Positions 26,601 through 32,989 of a stretch of 64,000 nucleotides of DNA are shown piece by piece. The notes below the pieces were generated by a model, which ran no database searches, was not told the DNA's origin, and saw nothing but the letters and a program-made list of their open reading frames with translations. The stretch comes from Amycolatopsis pretoriensis (GTDB lineage Bacteria > Actinomycetota > Actinomycetes > Mycobacteriales > Pseudonocardiaceae), in contig NZ_FNUJ01000001.1 in assembly GCF_900107925.1 (NCBI RefSeq), positions 558,001 to 622,000 on the forward strand, written 5' to 3'. Position 1 is the stretch's first letter; each line of letters opens with the position of its first letter. Position numbers and translations under genes: made by a program.

Positions 26601-26757
26601 TCGGTACGAAGTAGTTGCTGACCAGATTCACCGTGACGCCGAAACCCACCGATGTGACAACGGCCGCGATCGTGAGGATCAAACTGCCCTCCCATCGCCG
26701 GACGCCCTCGGTTGCCGTTCCGGTAGTCGGATTCCGCGCGAACCGCGTTACGCGCAT
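23692..26757 (-). CDS. Large membrane-anchored NACHT-domain ATPase (bacterial NLR-like)
   Basis: A 1021-residue protein from ATG 26757. Three membrane helices lie at about 25-50, 60-78 and 103-121. The NACHT ATPase has Walker A AAPGAGKT at 234-241, Walker B CVFILDGLDEMP at 313-324, SCRELDYDYR at 352-361, and the winged-helix signature RFAHHRFQEYF at 522-532. A helical stretch (540-720) is followed by about six more membrane helices (724-756, 762-784, 793-811, 815-833, 852-871, 883-906) and a cytoplasmic helical tail (930-1021). Such STAND ATPases act as switches, many in phage defence, with a C-terminal sensor and a separate effector. I see no nuclease or other effector, so the membrane segments may be the effector. 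G+C is clearly below the neighbours, suggesting transfer. Confidence 0.88.
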   Translation of the reverse strand: MRVTRFARNPTTGTATEGVRRWEGSLILTIAAVVTSVGFGVTVNLVSNYFVPMASKKRLTTLVALAASVVLTIFLTVFSEQQVTDLLNRVKAFISATLNTRYGWILVLVAVVGVVVSVFMVGRRTLSMASSPNLDPQEAAYLKGVIAEVDNLNARSSWKDDLFVDPEAEIVSNDHLDRIRPSYYLVQKLKLGVESSDFENLPNAEKVENSRGVSYRSFAHAARRATDSATVVLAAPGAGKTVTLRRLAADQARSRLKNGPSTPILVNLAYYTGWRTPEQVESFEDFLRSQFATGYRSWLSDSKWETLLREGRCVFILDGLDEMPRAADEYVARALEVERFVRSWPGTRFYLSCRELDYDYRLGFQQILIKPFDLRRVKKFTKLTFGGQPELHAVSGQIWQNPSLLQLAKVPFYLNLICGYIRANHRIPADKSQLFSFVVDRVMTREVSRRTGQKTLTSVEEVIEFHSRLAATMSLETMSRTLSLKAGPGRASFADEVGPNSVLRLGTRSGLLEHDLDSDTIRFAHHRFQEYFCAIYLAEQLHLGNADLPPDFFFNIWWRETILMIASVDPDPEPFVRRLLESGARYRNELPYIEAAIKMDTRTLAHECLLSSDATKNSALLAETRNELISAFATQNPSGKMKILDAMTEDPSRDAMSLLETAEKDRSAWISEKAFFIRSAGSLRFRPTFWGATKEFTRFLLAGRIFSNARSVLALAFRFPEMRWLVPLYFLFAAIGFGAVTALAVLALVVGKFLMFDLHYSMSVQCLQCLFNVSAMAAIIAYLLTRHRPWLQRFLVATPISLMCWFLVFNIPDEVLLKVAGLALGGALALGLERWGKDSRATEIAPQGMEPYVIGVITGLFLAGVTSQVIAGDLDTAPGPAVASLPLPVMTASLALIVLLFVFIVSRDLLVIRSLRECRQRVNSLISEKKVSPDLVAALAAVFSTLKAHSWAQRVLLDHLLVKLAEQAELSPAARLEFLFQLGDLLPSSRFRDILYQRCDELEANMRRAMGDTAHPGPAIA

Positions 26758-26791
26758 TGTCCATGTGTGACGAGCCGAATCAGGCTGATCT

Positions 26792-27673
26792 TCAGCGGAG
26801 GGCGGTCTTCGCGCCTTCGGCGACTGCGGCGGCCACGGCGGCCAGGGCGGGGGAGTCCAGTTTCCACTGCTGCCAGTGCAGCGGTACGTCCAATGGGCGG
26901 TCCGGGGCGAGGTCCACCAGGGCGTCTCCGCGGGGTGCTGCCTGGATCTCCGGGACCATGCCCCAGCCCAGGCCGGCCGCCACTGCGTCGGCGAACGACT
27001 CGGATGCCGGGATGTAGTGGCGGACCAGGGTGAACGTGCGGCGGCGGGTCACGGCTCGGAGGAAGCGGTCCTGGAGGTCGTCCTTGCGGTCGAACAAGAC
27101 CACCGGCGCTATCGGCAGGGACGCCGGCAGCGGGTCTTTCGAGAGCCATCGCTCGACGAACCCGGGGGACGCCATCGCCCGGTAGCGCATGCGGCCCAAA
27201 CGGACCGATGTACAGCCCTGGACCGGTTGGGGTGACGCCGTCACCGCGGCCATCACCAGACCCTCGCGCAGGAGTGCCGCTGTGTGGTCTTGGTCCTCGC
27301 GTTGCACGTCGAAGCAGATTCCGAGGGACTCCGGGACGTGGGCCAGGCTGGGGAGGAACCACGTGGCGAGGGAGTCCGCGTTCACCGCGACCGAAAGTGT
27401 GCGGGTCGGTGAACCGAGGCCCAGCTCGGCCAGGGCGTCCTGTTCCAGCTGGGCCAGTGAGCGCGCGAAGCGGATCAAGACCTGGCCGGACTCGGTGAGC
27501 GTGACCGGCTTCGTGCGGAGGAGGAGTACCCGGCCGGTGCGCTGCTCCAAGGCCTTCACCCGCTGGCTGACCGCGGACGGCGTCACGTGCAGCACCGCCG
27601 CCGCGGCGTCAAAACTCTGCTCGTCTACTACGGCCAGCAGCGTCCTGACCTGGTCGAGGGGTAGATCTGACAT
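26792..27673 (-). CDS. argP: LysR-family regulator, ArgP/LysG-like
   Basis: A 293-residue LysR regulator; I take ATG 27673, though GTG 27676 just upstream is also possible. The winged helix (DQVRTLLAVVDEQSFDAAAAVLHVTPSAVSQRVKALEQRTG) covers residues 5-48, and a periplasmic-binding-like ligand domain follows. The match to ArgP (IciA) and LysG, with the divergent LysE gene, gives the role: sensing lysine or arginine and turning on the exporter. The NACHT gene starts only 34 bp downstream on the same strand, so read-through into it is possible. Confidence 0.92.
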   Translation of the reverse strand: MSDLPLDQVRTLLAVVDEQSFDAAAAVLHVTPSAVSQRVKALEQRTGRVLLLRTKPVTLTESGQVLIRFARSLAQLEQDALAELGLGSPTRTLSVAVNADSLATWFLPSLAHVPESLGICFDVQREDQDHTAALLREGLVMAAVTASPQPVQGCTSVRLGRMRYRAMASPGFVERWLSKDPLPASLPIAPVVLFDRKDDLQDRFLRAVTRRRTFTLVRHYIPASESFADAVAAGLGWGMVPEIQAAPRGDALVDLAPDRPLDVPLHWQQWKLDSPALAAVAAAVAEGAKTALR

Positions 27674-27742
27674 CACGAACGCTAATGTTACGTAAGAATC
27701 TTTAGCTGGAGTAATCCGGCGGGGCCGCCTTACCGTGGAGGG
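27674..27742. promoter_or_regulatory. argP-lysE divergent control region
   Basis: About 66 bp of relatively AT-rich DNA with TAATGTTACG, TAAGAATCTTTAGC and GGAGTAATCC elements, including T-N11-A spacings expected for LysR proteins. The lysE start has a GGAGGG ribosome site. Both promoters and the ArgP site must lie here. Confidence 0.6.
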
Positions 27743-28345
27743 GTGCTACCGCTGCTCCTCGCCGGGTTCGGAACCGGTCTCTCCCTCATCGTCGCCATCG
27801 GCTCCCAGAACGCCTTTCTGCTGCAACAGGGCTTGCGCGGCGGTGCTGTCGCTCCGCTCGTCGTCATCTGTGCGGCGTCGGACCTCGTGCTGATCGGGCT
27901 GGGGGTGAGCGGGATCGGCGCCGTGCTGGAGCAGTGGCCGACGGCGATCGGGGTGATCGCCGTCGGGGGCGGGCTCTTCCTGCTCGGCTACGGCGCCCTC
28001 GCCGCGCGGCGGGCGTTCCGGCCCTCGGTCATGGCCGTCGGCGACGAGCGGACGCCGTTGCGCAAGGCCGTGCTCGCCTGCGTCGCGTTCACCTGGCTCA
28101 ACCCCCACGTCTACCTCGACACGGTGCTCCTGCTCGGCTCGGTCGCGGTCGCCCACGGCGACGGGCGCTGGCTGTTCGGCCTCGGCGCCGGGATCGCCAG
28201 CGCCGTCTGGTTCAGTGCGCTCGGCTTCGGAGCTCGCAGCCTCGCCGGGGTTTTCGCGCGGCCGGTGGCGTGGCGCGTCCTCGACGTCCTCATCGCCGTC
28301 ACGATGACCGGCCTCGGTGCGACGATGCTCCTGAGTCACGTGTGA
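27743..28345 (+). CDS. LysE/ArgO-family basic amino acid exporter
   Basis: A 200-residue protein from GTG 27743 (GGAGGG upstream) with six membrane helices. The opening GFGTGLSLIVAIGSQNAFLLQQGLRGG and the central FTWLNPHVYLDTVLLLGS are diagnostic of LysE/ArgO, which export L-lysine and L-arginine. Divergent pairing with an ArgP/LysG regulator is the classic arrangement in actinobacteria. The stop lies 2 bp from the convergent ogt gene. Confidence 0.95.
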   Translation: MLPLLLAGFGTGLSLIVAIGSQNAFLLQQGLRGGAVAPLVVICAASDLVLIGLGVSGIGAVLEQWPTAIGVIAVGGGLFLLGYGALAARRAFRPSVMAVGDERTPLRKAVLACVAFTWLNPHVYLDTVLLLGSVAVAHGDGRWLFGLGAGIASAVWFSALGFGARSLAGVFARPVAWRVLDVLIAVTMTGLGATMLLSHV

Positions 28346-28346
28346 G

Positions 28347-28841
28347 TCACCAGAGCTGCCCGCGCTCGTCGGCCGGTGGTCGTTCCAGCTCCAGCAGGAA
28401 CTCCTTGCGCCGCACGCCGCCCGCGTATCCGGTGAGCTTCCCGTTCTTCCCGACGACCCGGTGGCACGCCACCAGGATGCTCAGCGGATTCCGCCCGACC
28501 GCGGCCCCGACTTCCTGCGGCAGGACGCCGACGGATCGCGCGAGGTCGCCGTACGTCGCGGTTGCGCCGTACGGGATCTTCGCGATCTCGGCCCAGACCG
28601 CGCGGTCGAAGGCTGGGCCGTCGGCGCGCGTCGGGACGTCGAACTCCGTGCGCTGGCCGGCGAAGTACTCCTTCAGTTGTGCGGCCGCGGCCGGGAACGC
28701 CGAGTCGTCGCGCGGGCCGAACGCGGTCCGGTCCGGACGGGTCCAGTGGTGCGGGAAGTAGAGGCCGGTGACGACGTCGCCGTCGCCGTCGCCGACCAGG
28801 GTGAGCTCGCCGATCGGCGAGTCGATGATCGCGTGCTTCAT
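28347..28841 (-). CDS. ogt: Methylated-DNA-protein-cysteine methyltransferase (first copy)
   Basis: A 164-residue protein from ATG 28841 (GGGAGGA ribosome site). It has an RNase H-like N-terminal part (DSPIGELTLVGDGDGDVVTGLYF) and the DNA-binding C-terminal part with IPYGATATYGDLARSVG and the acceptor-Cys motif, here ACHRVVG where nearly all family members have PCHRV. The Cys is present, so it should still take methyl groups from O6-methylguanine. The ATG overlaps the stop of the upstream gene (TGATG). It is the last gene of an operon with a 2OG-Fe(II) oxygenase driven by an ECF-type promoter, which points to alkylation repair. Confidence 0.93.
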   Translation of the reverse strand: MKHAIIDSPIGELTLVGDGDGDVVTGLYFPHHWTRPDRTAFGPRDDSAFPAAAAQLKEYFAGQRTEFDVPTRADGPAFDRAVWAEIAKIPYGATATYGDLARSVGVLPQEVGAAVGRNPLSILVACHRVVGKNGKLTGYAGGVRRKEFLLELERPPADERGQLW

Positions 28842-29218
28842 CAGTCCTCCCAAGTAGTGCCGTCCGCCCGCGCGCCGCGCAGGCCGGGCAGCCGGATTTC
28901 CGCGGATTTCTCGGTCACGACCGTCCGATGTGGACTCCAGGTCGTCGACAGCCGGAGCCGCCGGGACATGCCCGCCCAGCCGGCCGGGGTGGCGCTGACC
29001 ACCCAGACGTCCGGGTCCGGCGCCGCGAACCGCCGTGCCTGGCGCAGCCAGGACGCCGCCGTTTCCGGCCAGGTCACCGTCGCCAGCACCAGGCCGCCCC
29101 AGGCTTCGGCGATCCGTTCGCCGTCGGCTCGCGAATCCGGGTCCGCGGCCGTGCCGATCACGGCGTGCCGGGCCGGTCCGATCAGTTTCACGAGTGCCTC
29201 GAGTTCCGCGTCGGTCAT
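28841..29218 (-). CDS. Conserved small protein of unknown function in the repair operon
   Basis: A 125-residue soluble protein from ATG 29218. It overlaps the oxygenase stop by four bases (ATGA) and the ogt start by one, so it is made together with both. The order of strands and helices (ARHAVIGTAADP, RIAEAWGGLVLATVTWPE, ASWLRQARRF, DVWVVSATPAGW) suggests a small Rossmann-like fold. Conserved Trp residues stand out. I see no catalytic motif and do not know the family. Its tight coupling to a DNA-repair methyltransferase and an oxygenase makes a role in alkylation repair or its substrates likely. Confidence 0.75.
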   Translation of the reverse strand: MTDAELEALVKLIGPARHAVIGTAADPDSRADGERIAEAWGGLVLATVTWPETAASWLRQARRFAAPDPDVWVVSATPAGWAGMSRRLRLSTTWSPHRTVVTEKSAEIRLPGLRGARADGTTWED

Positions 29219-29928
29219 GCGGCGTCGTGGAAGACGAGGCCGAGGGTGTGCCGCCGGCCCGATCGGACGGCCGAGACGCCGTGCCGCACCGGGGACGCGG
29301 ACCAACCGCGGGCCGAACGGACCGGGCGGTCGCGGGTGGTGAAGACCAGACCGTGGCCTTGCGGGATGAGGGTTGCGGTGCCGCGGGATTGGGCTCGTGG
29401 TCGTTGCTCGACGAGCAGGAATTCGCCGCCGGTGTGGTCGACGCCCGGTTCGTTGAGGTTGATCACGACTTGCAGGGGGAACACCTTGTCGCCGTACAGG
29501 TCGCGGTGGAGGGCGTTCCAGCCGCCGGTTTCGTAACGCAAGAGGATGGGCGTGGGCCTTTGTTGCCCGGCGGCGTGGCAGACCTTCAGCCATTCGTCCA
29601 ATGTGGACGGCCATTCCGGCTCGCGGCCGAGCCGTGTGTACCAGTCTTGGGCGATGGGCAGGAGGCGTGGGTAGAGCGCTTGCCGCAAGCGGTGGACCGG
29701 TTCGGGGAAGGGTTCGGCGAAGTAGTGGTAGTCGCCGTGGTCGCCGAAGCGGTGGCGCCGCAGGTTGACGGTCGCGCGGAAGTGTTCGGGCTGGTCCCAG
29801 AGGGCAACGAGCTTTGCGCACTCGGCCGGCGTGAGCAGCGGGGGAAGCAGGGCGCAGCCGTAGTCATCGACTTCGGCGGCCACGGCCTCCCAATCGGCGG
29901 CGGCGACGCGTTTCTCGAAGGTGCTCAT
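29215..29928 (-). CDS. 2-oxoglutarate/Fe(II)-dependent oxygenase
   Basis: A 237-residue protein from ATG 29928. The jelly-roll core shows GWNALHRDLYGDKVFPLQVVINLNEP (iron ligands His and Asp in HRD), GGEFLLVEQRPRAQSRG, and the second-His and 2OG-Arg region VRHGVSAVRSGRRHTLGLVFHDAA. It resembles the COG3826 group, not AlkB itself. Placement in an operon with ogt, under a promoter shared with an ECF-ogt operon, suggests oxidative demethylation or related repair. The start codon is 5 bp from the CGTCTAC element and has no ribosome site, so translation is probably leaderless. An apparent upstream extension is only repeat DNA. Confidence 0.87.
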   Translation of the reverse strand: MSTFEKRVAAADWEAVAAEVDDYGCALLPPLLTPAECAKLVALWDQPEHFRATVNLRRHRFGDHGDYHYFAEPFPEPVHRLRQALYPRLLPIAQDWYTRLGREPEWPSTLDEWLKVCHAAGQQRPTPILLRYETGGWNALHRDLYGDKVFPLQVVINLNEPGVDHTGGEFLLVEQRPRAQSRGTATLIPQGHGLVFTTRDRPVRSARGWSASPVRHGVSAVRSGRRHTLGLVFHDAA

Positions 29929-29933
29929 ACCTG

Positions 29934-29962
29934 GTAGACGCTCGGGCGGGGTGAAACGTGAG
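29934..29962 (-). promoter_or_regulatory. ECF-type promoter of the oxygenase-ogt operon
   Basis: On the minus strand: CTCACGTTTC (29962-29953), 12 bp, CGTCTAC (29940-29934), then 5 bp to the ATG. The promoter of the ECF-ogt operon (32211-32183) has the same two blocks, the same 12-bp spacer and the same 5-bp gap to its start codon. Preceding GAC is also shared. Confidence 0.8.
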
Positions 29963-31110
29963 GTCGGAATTCGGATGGGTTCGCCGGCCGCGCCGGGCGG
30001 CTTCGGTGGACGCGGGATTGCGCGGGTGGGCTTGGGTTTCCCGGCGGCGCTCCACCGGGGGGATGGCGACCGGCGGCGGAATCCGGCACGGGGAGAACGG
30101 CGGGACTGGGCGTGGGAGAGGGGGCGGTTAGGGCGGCCTGCGGGCGGCGCCGACCGGGATGCCGAGTGGGGAAGGGCACGGCGGCCTGGGCAGGCGGTGT
30201 CGGGAAGGCGGCGCACGGACGGTGCCGGTGGGAGTGGCCGGAAAGGGAAAGGCGAAGTGGGAGGGCGCCGGTTGCGATGGCGGGTGCGGAAGGCGCCGTT
30301 AGCGAAGGTGCCGGTAGGGATGGCGGGCTGGGAAGGGTAAAGCGGAGAAGGGAGAAGTGGGAGGGGTGGGAAGGGTGGCGGTGGGATGGCGGACTGGGAA
30401 GGCGAAGCGGGGACAGAGGAAGTGGGAGGGGTGTGGTGGGTAGGGCGGGGTGGGGATGGTGCCGGTGGGATGGCGGGCTGGGGAGGGTGAAGCGGGTATG
30501 GGGGGAGTGGGAGGGGTGCGGTGGGTGATGGTGGCGTGGGGATGGCGCCGGTGGGATGGCGGGCTGGGAAGGCGAAGTGGGGAAGGGTGAAGTGGGAGCG
30601 GTGCGGTGGGTGGCGGCGGTGTGGGAAGGGTGCCGGTGGGATGGCGGAGTGGGAAGGGTGGAGCGGGGAAGAGCAAAGCGGGTTGGGTGCGGTGGGTGGT
30701 GGCGGTGTGGGAAGGGTGCCGGTGGGATGGCGGAGTGGGAAGGGTGGAGCGGGGAAGAGCAAAGCGGGTTGGGTGCGGTGGGTGATGGCGGTGTGGGAAA
30801 GGTGCCGATGGGATGGCGGAGTGGAAGGGAGAATTGGGAGGGGTGGGGTGGGGTGATGGTGGCGTGGGGATGGTGCCGGTGGGATGGCGGAGTGCAGAAA
30901 GTGGCGTGGGTGATGCCGGTGCGGGTGGTGGAGCAGGGGTGGGCGGCGTTGCGCCGGGGTGCTGAGTGTGGCGGAGCGCGGGAGGTGTCAGTCGGGTTGA
31001 GCGGGAGCGGAGACGCGGAGTGGGCGGAGGTCAATGGAGAGGCAGAGCAAGGAAGGCTGAGGACGCCCCACCTCCGCCCACCCCGGCCCGGCCCCCCGCG
31101 GCCCGTCACC
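29963..31110. other. Noncoding G-rich interval between the two repair operons
   Basis: About 1.15 kb without a credible gene. The plus strand is extremely G-rich with few C, and holds the 86-bp minisatellite at 30223-30895, flanked by degenerate copies. Frames that stay open here encode only Pro/His/Thr-rich repeats that change frame at each unit, so I read them as non-coding. No promoter other than that at 29934-29962 is seen. Confidence 0.75.
30223..30895. repeat. 86-bp G-rich minisatellite, about eight or nine imperfect units
   Basis: The marker TGCCGGTGGGATGGCGG, or a close variant, recurs at 30223, 30309, 30376, 30460, 30546, 30631, 30717, 30803 and 30874. Spacings are 86, 67, 84, 86, 85, 86, 86 and 71 bp. 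The units at 30631 and 30717 are almost identical over their full length, which shows recent duplication. Since 86 is not a multiple of three, the array is not selected as protein. GGG runs on one strand could form quadruplexes. Confidence 0.85.
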
Positions 31111-31704
31111 TCAAGCGGCCTCCAGTGTCAACAGCGTCCGCTTTGCTTCCTCTCCTCCCGCGTACTGGCCGTACGATCCGTCCGACCGGACCACCCGGTG
31201 ACACGGCACCACCACCGGCAGCGGGTTGAGCGCGCAGGCCGTGCCGACCGCGCGGACCGCCTTTGGGCTTCCCGCCGCCGCTGCCACCTGGGCGTAGCTC
31301 TCCGTGTGGCCGTAGTCGATCTCCGGCAGGTGCTCCAGTACCGACAGGCGGAAGCCGCGGGCCAGGCGGAAGTCGAGGGGGAGGTCGAAGCTTTGGCGGC
31401 CGCCCGTGAAGTACTCGTCCAGCTGGCGGACCGCCGCGTCGAGACGGGCTGGGGCGCGTAGGATGCGGGGGCTGATCGCCTCGGCCAGGGCGGCCAGGAC
31501 CGCGTCGTGGTCCTGGCGGTCGAAGGCCACCTTGACCAGGCCCTCCTTCGTCGCCGCCAGCAGCAGCGGGCCGACCGGGCTGTCGATCGTGCGGTAGGCG
31601 ACGTCCAGCAGGCCCTCGCGCTCCGCGTCGGCCTGCAGCCGTTCGTGCATGTGGTGCGGCAGGACCTGGGCCTCCACCGGGAACGACCAGATTGCGTCGA
31701 TCAT
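31111..31704 (-). CDS. ogt: Methylated-DNA-protein-cysteine methyltransferase (second copy)
   Basis: A 197-residue protein from ATG 31704, overlapping the sigma-factor stop by four bases (ATGA). The first 38 residues (IDAIWSFPVEAQVLPHHMHERL) are an extra N-terminal piece; then the usual fold begins at IDSPVGPLLLAAT. The acceptor site is the standard VPCHRVV, and YGHTESYAQVAAAAG precedes it. Co-translation with an ECF sigma factor is unusual; it may be both repair enzyme and a sensor of methyl damage, as Ada is in Escherichia coli. That sensor role is a guess. The array of G-rich repeats begins downstream of its stop. Confidence 0.93.
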   Translation of the reverse strand: MIDAIWSFPVEAQVLPHHMHERLQADAEREGLLDVAYRTIDSPVGPLLLAATKEGLVKVAFDRQDHDAVLAALAEAISPRILRAPARLDAAVRQLDEYFTGGRQSFDLPLDFRLARGFRLSVLEHLPEIDYGHTESYAQVAAAAGSPKAVRAVGTACALNPLPVVVPCHRVVRSDGSYGQYAGGEEAKRTLLTLEAA

Positions 31705-32177
31705 GAGTGCGCTCCTTCCAGGGGATAGACGGCCCGCAAGGCCTTGACGCCGTCGGCGGCCGCGCGGCGGGCGGCCTCCGCCGTGCCTCCGGTGATCTCC
31801 GCGATTTCGCGGTACGGCAGCCCGGCCAGGTAGTGGTAGGCGACGGCGATGCGTTGCTTGTCCGGCAGTTTCGCCAGCGCGTCCCACAAGTCGCCGTTCC
31901 ACGCGTCGGTGCGGCCGGGGCGGTCCGGGATCTCGCCCACGGGCAGTGGGCGGCGAGCCTGCGCGCGGGTGACGTCGACGGCCTTGCGGTGCGCGATCGT
32001 GACGAGCCACGCCTGCACGTTCGCGTCGGCGGGCAGCTCGGGGTACGCCTTGAGCGCCGCCAGGAAGGTCTCCGACCAGGCGTCTTCGGCGTCCGCTTGG
32101 CCGAGGACGGCCCGGCAGACGCGCAGGACCATCGGCCCGTGCTCGGCCACGATCTGCTCGAACGGTTTCACGATCAC
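31701..32177 (-). CDS. Short ECF sigma factor of the alkylation-repair operon
   Basis: A 158-residue sigma factor. I choose GTG 32177 because it is 5 bp after the CGTCTAC element, exactly as in the oxygenase operon; GTG 32171 is the alternative. Region 2 is FEQIVAEHGPMVLRVCRAVLGQADAEDAWSETFLAALKAY and region 4 is LWDALAKLPDKQRIAVAYHYLAGLPYREIAEITGGTAEAARRAAADGVKAL. There is no extra C-terminal domain and no anti-sigma gene beside it. The shared promoter at 32183-32211 and 29934-29962 suggests it controls both its own operon and the oxygenase operon. Confidence 0.93.
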   Translation of the reverse strand: MIVKPFEQIVAEHGPMVLRVCRAVLGQADAEDAWSETFLAALKAYPELPADANVQAWLVTIAHRKAVDVTRAQARRPLPVGEIPDRPGRTDAWNGDLWDALAKLPDKQRIAVAYHYLAGLPYREIAEITGGTAEAARRAAADGVKALRAVYPLEGAHS

Positions 32178-32182
32178 ACCCT

Positions 32183-32211
32183 GTAGACGTCCGGGTCCGC
32201 CGGAATGTGAG
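32183..32211 (-). promoter_or_regulatory. ECF-type promoter of the sigma-ogt operon
   Basis: On the minus strand: CTCACATTCC (32211-32202), 12 bp, CGTCTAC (32189-32183), 5 bp to GTG 32177. It lies immediately after the stop of the methyltransferase gene. Likeness to the oxygenase promoter over both blocks and spacing points to recognition by the same sigma, most simply this one. Confidence 0.8.
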
Positions 32212-32212
32212 G

Positions 32213-32977
32213 TCACACCTTCGTGGAACCCGTGACCACGGTCGCGCCCAGCTCGTCCGACTCGTGCACCCGCGGCGCGAGCCCCACCGCGGCGAAGATC
32301 CCGCTCAACACCGGTGCCTGGCGCGTGCTCGTCTCCACCAGCAGCGTCCCACCCGGCGCGAGCCAGCGCGAGGCGCCCTCGGCGACGCGCCGGGCGAGGT
32401 CGAGACCGTCGGAACCCCCGTCGAGCGCGACGCGCGGTTCGTGCAGCCGCGCCTCGGGCGGCATCGTCGCCACAGCCTCCGAAGGCACGTACGGCACGTT
32501 CGCCAACAGCACGTCGACCCGCCCGCGCAGGGACGCCGGCAGCGCGTCGTAAAGATCGCCCGCGTGCACCTCGGCAAGAGGGAGGTTCAGCCGGGCGCAC
32601 GAGACAGCCGCGGGTTCGACGTCGGCCGCGTGCAGCTCACGAGGAGTCACGAAAGCGCCGAACGCGGCACCCAGCGCACCCGAGCCGCAGCACAGGTCGA
32701 GCACCACCGGGTCCGGCGGCGCGAGCGAGACGGCGACGTCGACGAGGAACTCGGTGCGGTGCCGCGGCACGAACACCCCGGGCCGCACGGTGATCCGCAG
32801 GCCGTGGAACTCCGCCCAGCCCAGCAGGTGCTCCAGCGGCAGCCCGTCGACCCGGCGCGCCACCAGCGACTCGAGTTCCGCGGGGGTCGACGCGGCCGCG
32901 ACGAGCAAGTCCGCCTCGTCCTCGGCGAAAACACAGCCCGCCGCGCGCAGCCGGGAAACGATCGGTGAAGTGTCCAA
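32213..32977 (-). CDS. HemK/PrmC-like SAM-dependent methyltransferase
   Basis: A 254-residue protein from ATG 32977. The N-terminal helical part (about 1-75) and the Rossmann domain with VLDLCCGSGALGAAFG near 92-107 match the N5-glutamine methyltransferase family. The catalytic NPPY is NVPY here (LANVPYVPSE), as in actinobacterial paralogues annotated as putative N5-glutamine methyltransferases. PrmC modifies release factors; this is probably a paralogue with another target. The ECF promoter of the repair operon sits directly at its stop, so the gene itself need not belong to that operon. Confidence 0.87.
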   Translation of the reverse strand: MDTSPIVSRLRAAGCVFAEDEADLLVAAASTPAELESLVARRVDGLPLEHLLGWAEFHGLRITVRPGVFVPRHRTEFLVDVAVSLAPPDPVVLDLCCGSGALGAAFGAFVTPRELHAADVEPAAVSCARLNLPLAEVHAGDLYDALPASLRGRVDVLLANVPYVPSEAVATMPPEARLHEPRVALDGGSDGLDLARRVAEGASRWLAPGGTLLVETSTRQAPVLSGIFAAVGLAPRVHESDELGATVVTGSTKV

Positions 32978-32989
32978 CGAGGAGTGAGC

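Noticed and set aside
23692..26757. A multi-gene defence island around the NACHT gene.
   Set aside because: Neighbours (TetR-monooxygenase, ArgP-LysE) are ordinary; no nuclease, methylase, transposase, integrase or flanking repeat was seen.
26757..26764. An alternative start at 26764 in another frame for the NACHT region.
   Set aside because: That frame encodes a short Arg/Gly-rich shadow; the membrane helices and Walker motifs are in the frame of ATG 26757.
29929..30762. A long Pro-rich N-terminal extension in frame with the 2OG-Fe(II) oxygenase.
   Set aside because: It consists of the 86-bp noncoding repeat, whose period breaks frame, and the shared promoter places the start at 29928.
29925..31109. 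A 394-residue Pro/Thr/His-rich open frame on the minus strand and G-rich frames on the plus strand.
   Set aside because: Open only because the repeat lacks T-rich stops; no start signal, no codon pattern, frame changes between units.
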